From Macrosoma leucophasiata (lineage: Eukaryota; Arthropoda; Insecta; Lepidoptera; Hedylidae), in NCBI GenBank assembly GCA_036365455.1, contig JAWQUS010000010.1, positions 21,748,501-21,812,500 of the forward strand: 64,000 nt of DNA. The letters are read 5' to 3'. The notes under the pieces are model-generated. The model ran no database searches, had not been told where the DNA came from, and saw only the letters and a list, made by a program, of their open reading frames with translations. Position 1 is the first letter of the stretch. Every line of letters starts with the position of its first letter. The translations under genes were made by a program, and so were the position numbers. Below are positions 20,708 through 31,265 of the stretch, one piece after another.

Positions 20708-20781
20708 TGTGTCTAGTCCTACGATAATTAATCTTGGAATCGGTTGTCAATTGATCTTACTCAAATGAACCACTAGACACA
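20708..20781 (-). ncRNA. Covarying hairpin module (diverged copy)
   Basis: Outer arms TGTGTCTAGT (20708-20717) and ACTAGACACA (20772-20781) are perfectly complementary over 10 bp. On the minus strand the inner part reads GATTCCAAGAT, a short loop, then ATCGTAGGA: stem YCC/GGR, internal loop AA/GUA, stem GAU/AUC. The outer stem sequence differs completely from the three modules at 62132-62462, yet pairing is kept. Whether it is transcribed is not known. Confidence 0.55.
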
Positions 20782-21040
20782 AGTAGATCTAAGTAAGTTT
20801 AATGTGAAATGGGTATGCAACATTAGTATATAATTAGATTATCTTAAAGAATGCTAATGCTGAAAACTTTTCGGTTTCATCATATGTCAATGATTTCAGC
20901 CACAAACTTACAGTTTTTTTGCAAGTATACTTATTAAGAGGATATATTGAAAGTTTTGCATTAACAGCCTTATATAGAAAGGGTCCCAGATAACAAAAGA
21001 ATATATTGATTGCATAATAAAATATTCTGTTGGTCTTTTT

Positions 21041-21329
21041 ACTGGTGGTAGAGCTCCAGTGGCGGAGCTCGCGGGCGTAGGCACCACCGCATTACCTAAG
21101 GTACTTGTCGCTAAATGGTTGTGTTCAGCACTACTGTGTTCCGGTCAGGTGGTAATGTACGGCCCTGTAATTTCTGGCACAGTGGCATAACACCTTAGGC
21201 ATAACGCCTATGTATTAGTGGTAACGCATCTGCACTTTGACCTTGGACTATGTGTGGGTGTCTATAGGCTGCAGTCATCACTTAACATCAATGTGAACTG
21301 CATGCTTGTTTACCACTTCTATAAAAAAA
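21041..21329 (+). repeat. Element B, near full-length
   Basis: ACTGGTGGTAGAGCTCCAG start to an A run after ACCACTTCTATA. A small local rearrangement duplicates the ATAACACC/ATAACGCC segment near 21190. Confidence 0.75.
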
Positions 21330-21783
21330 AAATATTCGCATACTGCATGATTCGGAGACCGAAAAACTTGCATGCCAACCCTATAGTTCGCGACACACCT
21401 CTACAATGACGTCATCTAAATACATAACGGTCAAGGGAATACGATGTATCAATTTGTTGAATATTCATCATATCGGTCTACAGAGCATTCACACGACTAT
21501 CACTTCCAGTATAAGAACGAAATTCGCGTACACTACAATGACCTTATGTGTACGTGGGATCTACGAGCTTTAAAATCGTCGCCAAACTTACAATGGGATG
21601 ACATCACGATTTTAACCAAGATTCTGTAACAACTATGAGACCAATATTTTTGTAGGGATATAATTAACATCATATTTATTATTCATATAAGATTAAAAAG
21701 GTGGTGCGATATGTATTGCAATCTAGATACCTACTTATGTGAAGTCATAAAAAAATAAAAATACATACAACGAATAATTTATA
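21330..21783. other. No recognisable feature
   Basis: A 61-codon frame at 21444-21629 has no motif. Confidence 0.4.
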
Positions 21784-22521
21784 TCTATACTTATAATAAA
21801 TCTGTAGAAGTGTAAATTCTGTACATTAAAAATATTGAAAAAATAAATACCAGGTTATGTTATTAGTTCGATACCGAACACAAATATGTGATTAGAATTT
21901 TTTTGTGTCTGTCTGTCTGTTTGTTCAAGCATCACATAAAAACTAAAGGTCCGATTACAATGAAACTTGGTATGATTATACTTTCACCTTTGGCGCACAA
22001 CACTGGGTACTTTTTATCCCAGAAAAATGTCTGTTTGTCTGTGTGTTTGTGCACGCTAATATCAGAAACGGCTTATTCGATTTGCGGCGTACACTAATAT
22101 ATTGTGGTAAGTTTCGCTTAATATTTAGTGTTTGCTTTTTGTGAATCTGTTCAGAAATAAAAAAGTTATGTCAATTTAAAGCGTACCTAATAGGTAAAAA
22201 CGGACCCTACGGATATCGGCTTGGCCGATTTTGAGGGGACTTTCACTGGCAGATTGCTGATGTGATAAGGAGTAACTAAGGCTACTTTTATTTTCATACT
22301 ACCATACATACATACATAACTACATACAAATACATAGAATTTGAGTGTCTCCGATTTTGACGGGACTTTCACTGGCAGATAGCTGATGTAATAAGGAGTA
22401 ACTTACGCTACTTTTATACTAGCTGCGCCCACGACTTCGTCCGGGTAGATACTGAACAATCATACTTTTTCTCACGTACGAGTCGCGCTGTGTCACACGA
22501 CGAAGTCGCGGGCACAGCTAG
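21784..22521 (+). mobile_element. Non-autonomous Helitron, Lep1-like, composite
   Basis: Starts TCTATACTTATAATAAATC after a host A and ends GAAGTCGCGGGCACAGCTAG before a host T, the termini of lepidopteran Helitrons. Early in the element is a (TGTC)n stretch. The 3' part holds two direct copies of a ~90-bp segment (22207-22300, 22340-22430, with GGGACTTTCACTGGCAGAT) and an internal reversed terminus ACTAGCTGCGCCCACGACTT at 22422, so it may be two Helitron ends fused. No rep/helicase. Confidence 0.7.
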
Positions 22522-22924
22522 TATAAAATAAAAACAGATAGGTCATAGTAAATTAAACTCATAATAATAAAATTTCAGTTTGTACACCCCTCATTATACA
22601 CACCATCATTGTACACCCCTTCTTCTTAGTTATAATAATGTCGCTTATAACCTAGGTTGTCTGGAAGAAATTGCTTTAAGCAATAAGACCGCTTATTGTG
22701 CATATCCATACTATTGTCTTTGTTGATTGTTACTTTTGGTGTACAATAAAGAGTATAACTAACTAAATTTTGAAAATATATTAACACATTTACTTCACAC
22801 GTCATTTTATATATCAAATAAATTTCCACATTTATTTAAGTATTAACATCATAACTTGATGTCTTCATGTACGATTTCTATAAATCGCACAATACGTACG
22901 CACTCTACATCTTTACTTCACTTG
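22522..22924. other. No recognisable feature
   Basis: AT-rich. Includes a duplicated TACACCCCT motif near 22575-22620. Nothing else supported. Confidence 0.4.
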
Positions 22925-23112
22925 ACTGGTGGTAAAGCTCCGTTGTAGGGACTCGAGGGCGTAGGCACCACCGCATTACCTAATCTATCTGGCGCCAAAT
23001 GGCAGTGTTCAGCACTATCGTGTTCCGGTAAGATGGTAACGTATGGCCCTGTAATAACTGTCACAGAGACATAATAACTAAGGTTTCAATGGTGGCAAGG
23101 CATCTTTTCTTT
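22925..23112 (+). repeat. Element B, 5' two-thirds
   Basis: ACTGGTGGTAAAGCTCC start to GGTGGCAAGGCATC, where it is interrupted by the oppositely oriented copy at 23113. The remainder of the 3' end is not found on the other side. Confidence 0.7.
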
Positions 23113-23396
23113 TTTTTATATAATGAAATTGGCAAACAAGCATACAGTTTACATTGATGTTAAATGATGACTACATCCTATAGATATCTACACAAAGACC
23201 AGAGGTCAAAATGCATGCGTTGCCACTCCTGAGGCCTAAGGTGTTACAATGTTACGCCTCTGTGGCGGAAATCACCGAGTCGTACATTACCACCTGACGG
23301 CACACGAGCTGAACACTACCATTAAGCGGCAAGTATATTAGGTAATGCGATGGTGCCTACACCTGCGAGGTCTGTCACTGGAGCTCTACCTATGTA
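23113..23396 (-). repeat. Element B, full copy in inverted orientation
   Basis: T-run at the left, then TTGGCAAACAAGCATACAG, through to GGAGCTCTACC at the right: a complete minus-strand copy. With 22925-23112 it forms an inverted pair able to fold into a long imperfect hairpin. Confidence 0.75.
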
Positions 23397-23536
23397 TTTT
23401 GTTAAAGTCAAGGTGTGAGTTTCGTAGCAATAACCGATTTTCTTACCAATGACAGACTGTTTAACATCGGTAATAAACTATGACTACTCCCCTTCGGTCC
23501 GCCGTGGCTGGTGTCCCGTGTTGCTATGGTCCAGTC
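23397..23536 (+). repeat. hAT-like MITE, 3' part
   Basis: Internal sequence TATTTTGTTAAAGTCAAGG and right TIR GACTACTCCCCTTCGGTCC to GTTGCTATGG match the 11050 family. The left half is missing where it meets the element B copy. Confidence 0.7.
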
Positions 23537-23921
23537 AAAAATATAGTTTTTAGTTTCCTAAAGAGAATCTTTTGTGCCAGTAACCTTAATTTCCTACAAG
23601 GCTAAACGCAGTAAAGTGTCAATTGCGGACAATTATTACCAAAATTGCACTTATATGAGAACGCTCTGGGTTGTCGTTTAGCGCAAAGTTTAACCGCGAA
23701 GCGAAAGAAAACTTTAACCTTTTCTAAACAACAAGACTTTATTTTCATTGCATTTGTTCAGGACATCGAAGGACGACATGAACATTTTTGGCTAAAAATA
23801 AAACTACAATCTACTACAAAATTTTAATTACGTCCAAAGCTTGTGGTATCAATTATCAATTAATTGAAAGCCAATAGAAATAAAATGAACTTACCGTTGC
23901 CGTAAGACGGATGAAAAAAAA
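23537..23921. other. No recognisable feature
   Basis: No supported feature. Confidence 0.4.
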
Positions 23922-24065
23922 CCGGTTAAGTGCAAGTCAGACTCACGTTCACTCGGTTCCGTCCATTTATTATTTTTTCTACCTAACCATCTTTGTTTAC
24001 CTACATTAAAGAGTAATTTTTCTTTTTAATTTAGGCGCAGTAGTTTCGAAAATAATGGCGGCAGT
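23922..24065 (+). repeat. 3486-type repeat, 5' fragment
   Basis: AAAACCGGTTAAGTGCAAGTC, CTCGGTTCCGTCC and CGCAGTAGTTTCG follow the family order. Confidence 0.5.
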
Positions 24066-24381
24066 AAATACAATAACTCGGGGTAGGTAGCAGCGTCCCC
24101 ACATAAAACTATCACCCCTGCAACCGCATGTACCATGTGTGGTGATCATGACATTTTATTCTCCCCTAATGACAAACAGTAAATATTAGAAGTAAAACAG
24201 GAGTAAGTAATTAACGATTTCTCCGATTCGATAAAAAATCGATTTTCTTATCACGTGCGTGATGTCAACTGTACAGAATACGGGCTAATTAAGTCTACTG
24301 AGTACCTGATGTGAAGAAAGGGTACAGGCTAATATAATAAATGCAGCGTTTGTGAGAATGCATTAATGGATATATTTGTGA

Positions 24382-24775
24382 AGGAACGGATGTCATTATT
24401 CCTTTTAAGTAGAGGAAAAATCTTCCGACCTGGCAAGGCGGGCCGCGGCACAACCGAGGGTTTGAATCTCGCGCAAAATTGCGAGGAACCACTGATCGGG
24501 CGGCACTCAACTCGTAACTTTGGAGTAATCCAACGCTGTCTGCAATGGCGAATAAGTCACTGGGATTTTGCCGCTCCTTGAAGGAGTTGTAAGCGACGGA
24601 AGGAAGGTCCAGCTTATGTAAACATGGCGGTGACCTGGTGATTAACGCTAGGAAGGTAAGGCAACTATGACGTATGAAAACTTCGCAAGTGCGATTCAGC
24701 GCCAGCATACGCCATCCTCCGTACTAAATGCGATGTTTTCTCAGTGTACTATTAGATGGCGCCCTAAGCAGTAAC
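24382..24775. repeat. Dispersed repeat, related to 35231
   Basis: Shares AGGAACGGAT/AGGAACGGTT, CCTGGCAAGGCGGGCCGC, ACTTCGCAAGTGCGAT, ACGCCATC and TACTATTAGATGGCGCC with 35231-35460. Element class unknown. A minus-strand frame of 137 codons (24295-24708) runs through it without recognisable motifs. Confidence 0.5.
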
Positions 24776-25674
24776 CACTACAAATGGATGATACTCAACT
24801 ACAGAGCGAATTTGGTCTGAAGTTTCGTGTTATAGAGATAAAAAGGTATTTTATTTATTAGGCACATTTACAGTTGTTACAATTTAACATCTTAAAATTA
24901 AACATTTTAAATAATCCTTCTAATTGCACAACCAATTACAAATGTACACCGCATGCACTTTTTACGTCGATAAAACTTAAAATAATTTACAGGTTTTTTA
25001 TACCACTGGCCACAGACACCTCTTTACTATCCATACACGCGTAATCTAGTAAATATACAAACTAAAAAGCAGCTATACGTTGGGAAAACCTCATCGTTGC
25101 TCTAGGTACGACGTGATTGTAATATTAAATTAACTATGTATTTGCGTATGAGACGTTCTAATGCGAATCTCATAGTTATTTAAGTCTGTTTTTTATAACT
25201 GTTCATTCTGTTCTGAGTTACTCTGTCGCATTTTAATGTATATCAGATAAAACTACCATGACGTGAGTGAAAATTAAAATTGAGGTGGGATATATGAAAA
25301 TAATTCCATTTTTATATTCGGTCACATTCATTGCCAGTGAGAGCTTATAAACATCTACACCTAAAAAGTAGAATTTTTGCAGACTCTGGTGATAATATTT
25401 CCTACCAACTCTATGTAAACACGCCAAGCAAGTTTCCTTTTATCAAAATCGCGATTATTTAGTTATCTTAATTGCCAAAACTGCGAACAAAGAACGTACT
25501 TAAAGAAGTAAAGTAACAATTTTTATAAAAATAAATCTGAGAGATAATTAAACGACTTTCAAAGAAAAGAGGCTATTCTGATACAATTAGGTTATACACA
25601 ATTAATTCTTGCTCATCGGAACAGTAAAAAGTAAAAACATATTATGTATTGACATAACATGTGTGACCTTTTTA
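24776..25674. other. No recognisable feature
   Basis: AT-rich; no repeat or motif recognised. Confidence 0.45.
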
Positions 25675-25870
25675 ACCGAGTTCAAAAAACGAGAAGGTTC
25701 TCAATTCGGCCGGTATATATATATTTTATATATATTTTTTTTTACGTATGTACGCGAATTTCGCCGAGATTTCTGGACCGATTTACGTAATTCTTGTTTT
25801 GTTTGATGCGGAATAGTTTCGAATTGGTCCCATAAAAAATTGATTCAGATAGGCCAATTAGTTTTTATTA
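25675..25870 (+). repeat. AACCGACTTC-type dispersed repeat, second copy
   Basis: TTTTTAACCGAGTTCAAAAAA, AGGTTCTCAATTCGGC and a later ATTGGTCCCATAAAAAATTG stretch. Parallel to 2008-2160. An (AT)-rich tract lies at 25715. Confidence 0.45.
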
Positions 25871-26233
25871 AATGAGCATTTTTTTACTTACTTTCACCTC
25901 AGACTAAAGGAATAAGAATAGACGGCGAGTTGTCATACAGTACGTTGAATCCACTGACGTCCTAGATAGTCCTAATGCGCATGACAACAAGATGACAACA
26001 CACATTGACTATGACACATTTACTCATCGACGACACAACACAGCTTATTTACTCCTGCGTGGATAACATTTTTTAATTGATTTCGTTAAGTCTTGTAATA
26101 CTTTTGTATCGACACACCTAAACAATTTAAATTAGGTATCTAATTGCCACGAAGCTAAAAAAATCAGATTTTAGAAATTTAACAGATGTGAACACTAATC
26201 TAATTTACAACGCAGCAATAAACTAAAAAGTAT
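25871..26233. other. No recognisable feature
   Basis: No supported feature. Confidence 0.4.
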
Positions 26234-26404
26234 TAAATAAATATAACTACGTTAAGAAACACCGACTTCAAAACTGAAAAGTAAAAAAAAATAAAAATTT
26301 AATTGTAATTATATACTACCTATTATTTATATGAGCTATTTACTAATAGGTTTGAAGTCGGTGCCAAGACAAAATCACTAAAGTAGACATTTCATTGTAT
26401 TAAA

Positions 26405-26508
26405 ACGTAACTTCACGCCTGTAATCCCCGAAGCGGTAGGCAGAGGTAAATGCATGAATTCAAGCATACATGCAAACACCCACGATTCGCCGGTTACGTT
26501 TTGTTCAG
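26405..26508 (-). repeat. tRNA-derived SINE (family A), 3' fragment
   Basis: Minus strand AACGTAACCGGCGAATCGTG through to TACAGGCGTGAAGTTACGT: the last third of the SINE, in the loop of the foldback element. Confidence 0.7.
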
Positions 26509-26630
26509 GTGCTCGTATTCATATTTAAGCATAGATTTATAACGAAGTAGATAAAACATCTATGTATTTAAGTGATTAAAATATAATTGTTTGTTTAAGG
26601 CTTGGCACCGACTTCAAACCTATTAGTAAA

Positions 26631-27577
26631 TCCTATTACTATTATAAAGGCGAAAGTTTGTAAGTATGGATGTATGGATGTTTGTTACTCTTTCACGTAA
26701 AAACTACTGAATGGATTTGAATGAAACTTTACCACAATATAGCTTATACATCAGAATAACACATAGGCTATAGCTTATACATCAGAATAACACATAGGCT
26801 ACAATTTTTGAGGTTTTTAATGTGAGGTCGTAGAACAAAACACATTTTTTGCGCTTACATTGCAAACGCTGACTGAATCCTACAAGATAGATCAAAACAA
26901 TTTACTACAGTATTGTACAACTTAAAAAGGTCTACAAAAAAGTCCGTGATGTTATATGTTTATCTCTTAGGAATAACCCAAAATAACCATTTTTTATCCT
27001 TTACTTTGTACGAGAAATAATGGCTTATTTACGAAGCGATTTTAAGCAATACAGTATTAATCCTTATCCAATTAAGTATCTTAAATACATTGTGCATTTA
27101 ATAAAGATCAATATGGCTTTTTACAGCATGTAAATTAAATAAACATTTTCGAAGATATCACAGATTTAAAATGCAGAGTCATAGCAATTTCGGCGATAAA
27201 TACCGTTTCGGTGATAAATACCGACAGCGGCGCCAGGCGAACGGGGCGTGGGGGGAGCGGGGTAGGTGCGGTGGGGAAGAAGTGGCTCATCGCTGAGTGC
27301 GCGACCCGAACGCGGGTAGACGCGTGAGGGCAGACGTCGTTGACGGTTGTGTCCGTTTTGCGAATTTTCAAGGCACTAGCGATTTGATAAAAACGTATGG
27401 TCGCCTACTTTAAGTAATATAGGCCTAAGGTTAGTTATTGCCAGGTTTCTTTTTGGTTAGGAGTTACACGTACAAATTAGGGCTCTGCAGTGCTTAGTTA
27501 CCGTATTTCTTACTTATTACTAGACTAGACGGGACGAACCTGAAGTCCACGCGAACGAAGTCGCGGGCAAAAGCTAG
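26631..27577 (+). mobile_element. Non-autonomous Helitron inserted in a foldback arm
   Basis: Starts TCCTATTACTATTATAAAGG and ends GAAGTCGCGGGCAAAAGCTAG. The arm it interrupts is intact on the other side of the foldback, where it reads GTAAATAGCTC; the Helitron lies exactly between the A and the T (GTAAA / TAGCTC) with no duplication, as expected for Helitrons. A duplicated 33-bp block (AGCTTATACATCAGAATAAC...) is at 26745-26800 and a GC-rich block at 27225-27330. No rep/helicase. Confidence 0.85.
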
Positions 27578-27682
27578 TAGCTCATATAAATAATAGGTAG
27601 TACATAATTACATTTAAATCTTTATTATTTTTTACTTTTCAGTTTTGAAGTCGGTTTTTCTTAACGTAGTTATATTTATTTA

Positions 27683-28029
27683 TTAATGTAAGATGTTTTT
27701 TGTACGAGTAAACACGCAAATAATGATACTTCGCAAAATAAGAAATAACGTTTGTTTAACATTACATTAATTACATTCAGATAAGATATCTAAGAAACTC
27801 CTCATAATCTTGTGTTGCCGTTACCAAATTGTTTTCGTTTAAACACTGCAGTATCTGTAACAGATTGTGTTCTATTTCTACATGATTAAAACACTTATTA
27901 AATTGGCGATAGAACCCCAGTGTAGAAATTCTAGAATATATTTTTAGTAAAATTATGGTGGCAAACAAGGATTCAGTTCTTAGCGATGGTAGGTTAATAC
28001 TGCAGACAATACATATCTAAAAAAAAAAG
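27683..28029. other. No recognisable feature
   Basis: A 63-codon minus-strand frame (27777-27968) shows no motif. Confidence 0.4.
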
Positions 28030-28185
28030 GTAAAGCGGCTGGACTGGTTATCCTGAGGTCGCAAATGCGATTCCTGTCCGAAGTCAAATTTACCTTTCCG
28101 TTTTTTCTTTAATTTCTAATAGATATCTACATAAAAATTGGAGGTCAAAATGCAGATGTGTGGTGTGCTCCTGAGGTTTCATTAG
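28030..28185 (+). repeat. tRNA-derived SINE (second family) fragment plus element B scrap
   Basis: GTAAAGCGGCTGGACTGG and GAAGTCAAATTTACC correspond to 30985 and 31205. After it, 28135-28185 has a minus-strand element B piece (GGAGGTCAAAATGCAGATG). Confidence 0.45.
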
Positions 28186-28265
28186 ACGTGGTCTCGTCGT
28201 CTGCATCGTTTAAGACATGCCTTGGTAGAGTCTACTTTTGGCACGATCAAAAGAAGTGTAAATTT

Positions 28266-28531
28266 TGACGGAGCTCACGGGCGTAGGCACCACCGCCTTA
28301 CCTAATATACTTGCCGCTAAATGGTAGTGTTCAGCACTATCGTGTTCCGGTCAGGTGGTAATGTATGGCCTTGTAATTTCCGGCACAGAGGCATAACACA
28401 GGCCTCAGGAGTGGTAACGCATTGGTATTTTGACCTCGGTCTTTGTGTGGATGTCTTTAGGCTGCAGTCATCACTTAACATCAATGTGAACTGCAGGCTT
28501 GGTTGCCACTTCCATTACTTAAAAAAAAAAT
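28266..28531 (+). repeat. Element B, lacks the first ~20 bp
   Basis: TGACGGAGCTCACGGGCG start, complete body and TTGCCACTTCCATTACTTA plus an A run. Confidence 0.7.
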
Positions 28532-28739
28532 TAAAAAATCGCAATTGCTCTGATAACGAAGTGGTGAAACGTGATGCAAAAATATCAAATGGGTGCTCTT
28601 TTCATGAACTGTAGGATGTTAAGCAAGTTAGCAACGACATGGATTTTTTTATAGGTATGTGGCCGCCTATGCCTCTACGTTAAAATGGATTTTGGATTAT
28701 CTGTATGTTAATTGTTTCGTTATTCGAGTGGACAAAGAT

Positions 28740-29165
28740 TGGAGACGCGATATATAGGATTGACCTTATGAATGCTACATATTATGTGCGGATTTTATTC
28801 AGTACCACATAGTTTACTACGCTTGCGTAAACAATGTAGTTGTGATAACACGAATGCAGCCTTAGCGCGCGCTGCCTTGACGTGTGTAGCTAAGGTAAGA
28901 TGCCGATTATTGCCGATCAAGTATCGCGCCTAAATATTCAACTTGCCTTGTCCAAGAGACATGTTCGTCGAATATACCGACAAGGGGATATCGGGTGGGG
29001 TGGCGTGCCTATTGAACCTCTTTACACGCTTTACAGTATCCAACAAGAAATAATGCACATCGACCTCAGAAAGTGATGTCGGCTTATTTCGGATCTGTAG
29101 CGCGTTATCTGAGCAGTTGGGCATCCGTAGTATCACACTATAAGGCCCCAACATAATACCAGCGC
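28740..29165 (-). pseudogene. Jockey-type reverse transcriptase remnant
   Basis: Minus strand, with frameshifts, encodes PLVGIFDEHVSWTRQ then VEYLGAILDRQ (the YLG motif after the RT palm) and THVKAARAKAAFVLSQL, the order found in Jockey-clade LINEs downstream of the catalytic FADD. Stops and shifts make it non-functional. A frame at 28930-29154 covers the upstream part. Confidence 0.6.
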
Positions 29166-29261
29166 CGGTACAATGCTGAGTTGGGGACCCTTTTGGTCAT
29201 TTTATTAATTTAGTTTTATTTTTGTATAAATTCTTGTTTTTTGTTTTATATCTTTTCCTTT

Positions 29262-30790
29262 TTAGGGTTCCGTACCTTAAAAGGAAAAAAGGAACCCTTA
29301 TAGGATCACTCATGCGTCTGTCTGTCACAGCCAATTTGCTCCGAAACTACTCAACCGATTGAGTTGAAATTTGATGAATATATGTAAATTGGTGACCCAA
29401 AGATGAACACGTCAAGTATAATTATAAATTTTAAACACTTTCGGGGGTAAATCAGAAAATTAAAAAAAAAATCGTGAACTGTGTCGTGTGACATATCAAG
29501 TGGTTCAACAATGAAAGTGGTTGTTGTCAGCATCTCAGATATATTTTTTTAATAATTTTTGCATAAACAAATTTGAAGTTATTTAAGAAAAACGACGAAA
29601 ATTGACCATTCCTCCCCCCCCCCCCCCTATCTCGGAAACTACTGAACTTATAATTTTGAAAAAAATGTGGAAAATAGTTCTTTGCCTATAGATTACTGGA
29701 AAACCTATAGGGGAGAGTCTGGTATACTGAACTGCCTGATAAATTGTACCACCTCAAAATTTTACACTTACTGTAACTTATTTTCTTTTCTGACAACACG
29801 AAACTGAGCGTTGACAGCGGCCTCAACTTCTTGTCTTTTTGTAACGGCCTCCGGAAAATACATTAGTTTTTAGAAAAAAAATGTGTTTTTTAAGTCCTTC
29901 ATACAAATTTTGACGTGTGTAGCTAAGGAGATTACAAAGTGAAAATGTAAGTTACAATTTTGTTATATTTTTTATTGATTAGATCTTGAATCACCGCTTC
30001 AACCATAGGATTGCGAACGTATTATGTTCAGCGGTTATTTTGTGACAAATATTTATTTTTGAAATCTCTTAGTTTGGTAAATTGTTTTTTTTTTTTATAA
30101 TTGTTGACTAACGGAAATAATATTCTTAAGTGATTTATTCTATTTTCATACATTATTTAATTTATGCAGAATTATGTACTTCAGTTTGATAAATGGTTTT
30201 TAGTCTATAATACATTTGTTCTTTTGTCACATTATGCCAGTTAATATTGAAGATATTTGAAACTTTTGTCAGCATTTTTTCATTAATAATAAAAATATAA
30301 TCAATTTATTTTGTCTATTTATTAAACCTCTTTATTTTCATTTATTATCATGTTAATAAGTCTCTTAAGTCTTGGTGGTACGATTTACCTAACCTGTGGT
30401 ACAATTAATCCGACTAGTTGGGTAAATTGTACCGAAGAAAAGCCTTCAGGGAAACGCACATTGTGTAAAATCCGATAAGAGTATGGCGTTGACGTTGCGG
30501 CACATGTTAAATGAGATTCTAAACTATGTGAATCAAGACAAAGAACTTATTTTAATTAATATCAAAAACAGATATTTTGCAAAATCTGAAAACTGGTACA
30601 ATATATCCGACTCTCCCCTAAAAAGTTTGAGTATTCAAATTAAATCGAAAATTCTTAATAATATAAGCCCCCCTGCCGGTACCACCGTAACCGCTACGTC
30701 CCTGCATTTTAAATCTGTAATATTTTCGAAAATATTTATTTAAATTACGGAACCCTCACCACGCGAGTCGAACTCGCACTTGTCCGGTTT
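29262..30790 (-). repeat. 3486-type repeat, interrupted by a TA element
   Basis: Left part 29262-29709 runs from TTTAGGGTTCCGTACC through TCACAGCCAATTTGCTCC to TACTGGAAAACCTATA; right part 30619-30790 resumes AAAAAGTTTGAGTATTCAAA and ends GAACTCGCACTTGTCCGG. The uninterrupted copy at 3486 is continuous across this junction. Confidence 0.75.
29710..30618. mobile_element. 909-bp TA-flanked DNA element
   Basis: Terminal inverted repeats begin GGGGAGAGTCTGGTATA and end TATATCCGACTCTCCCC, flanked by TA (29708-29709, 30619-30620). The 3486 copy carries a single TA at this place. Internal repeats of a TGGTACAATT motif occur. No transposase frame found; a non-autonomous or decayed Tc1/mariner-type element is the likeliest class. 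Confidence 0.8.
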
Positions 30791-30984
30791 TCTGTTTTGT
30801 TTTTTATCGTCCAAATAAATATATTTTTCTTTCTTCTTACTTTCTTTCTTTCTATCTCTTTCGTACTTTACCTATCTGACGTTTGTCGACCATTTTTTGA
30901 TCAAGTGTGCAGCAGAGATAACGCTCTATAAAGCCGTAACTATTCGAAAGTCACTTTTATAGCGTCGATATGCATTATTTCTTG

Positions 30985-31082
30985 ATGAGCACTGTACCTA
31001 ACGAGACTCGAACTCGCGGCCTACTGGGAATCTAGTCCAGCCGCTCTTCCAATTGAGCTACTGAAGTCCTGCCCGATTTGTC
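30985..31082 (-). repeat. tRNA-derived SINE head (second family)
   Basis: Minus strand reads CAGTAGCTCAATTGGAAGAG (A box) and GGCCGCGAGTTCGAGTCTCG (B box). The acceptor stem does not pair over 7 bp, the anticodon stem has a mismatch, and repeats of the same head occur at 28030 and 31205, so it is a SINE head and not a tRNA gene. Confidence 0.6.
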
Positions 31083-31204
31083 AAATCTTTCCTTCACATT
31101 TATTGCATTGCTTTATGGTAGCAGCAGCGCCATCTATTGCCAACTATGCTAGTTAGGCAACCGATATAATAGACTTTGCAGTTTATTGAAAATCGTAAAG
31201 AAGT

Positions 31205-31265
31205 CGCTTCGCCAGTAGGCCGCGAGTTCGAGTCTCGCCTGAAGTCAAATTTTTCTTTCCATTTT
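31205..31265 (+). repeat. tRNA-derived SINE (second family) fragment
   Basis: CAGTAGGCCGCGAGTTCGAG followed by TCTCGCCTGAAGTCAAATT, oriented opposite to 30985. Confidence 0.55.

Larger units (their letters stand above)
20262..20790 (-). repeat. 3'-UTR fragment of the CR1/L2-like LINE family
   Basis: Order on the plus strand matches the 61591-64000 LINE: an AT-rich tail with TTTATTTTTCTCCACAAA, a GTCACCAGGTCTCC stretch, a (TG)n array, then a CCTACGAT...ATCTTGGAATC hairpin module. On the minus strand this is [module]-(CA)n-[3' end]. The coding region is absent, so it is a 5'-truncated, older copy. Confidence 0.65.
26234..27682. mobile_element. Foldback element with ~140-bp arms, twice invaded
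   Basis: The left arm (26234-26372) reads from AAATAAATATAACTACG through CCGACTTCAAAACTG, TATTATTTATATGAGC and TAATAGGTTTGAAGTCGG to GTGCCAAG. Its reverse complement forms the right arm, present in two pieces (26600-26630 and 27578-27682) because a Helitron sits between them. The loop (26373-26599) contains a SINE fragment. No coding capacity. Confidence 0.7.

Noticed and set aside
30985..31082. A tRNA gene on the minus strand
   Set aside because: A and B boxes are present, but the acceptor stem does not pair and related heads occur at 28030 and 31205; it is a SINE head.
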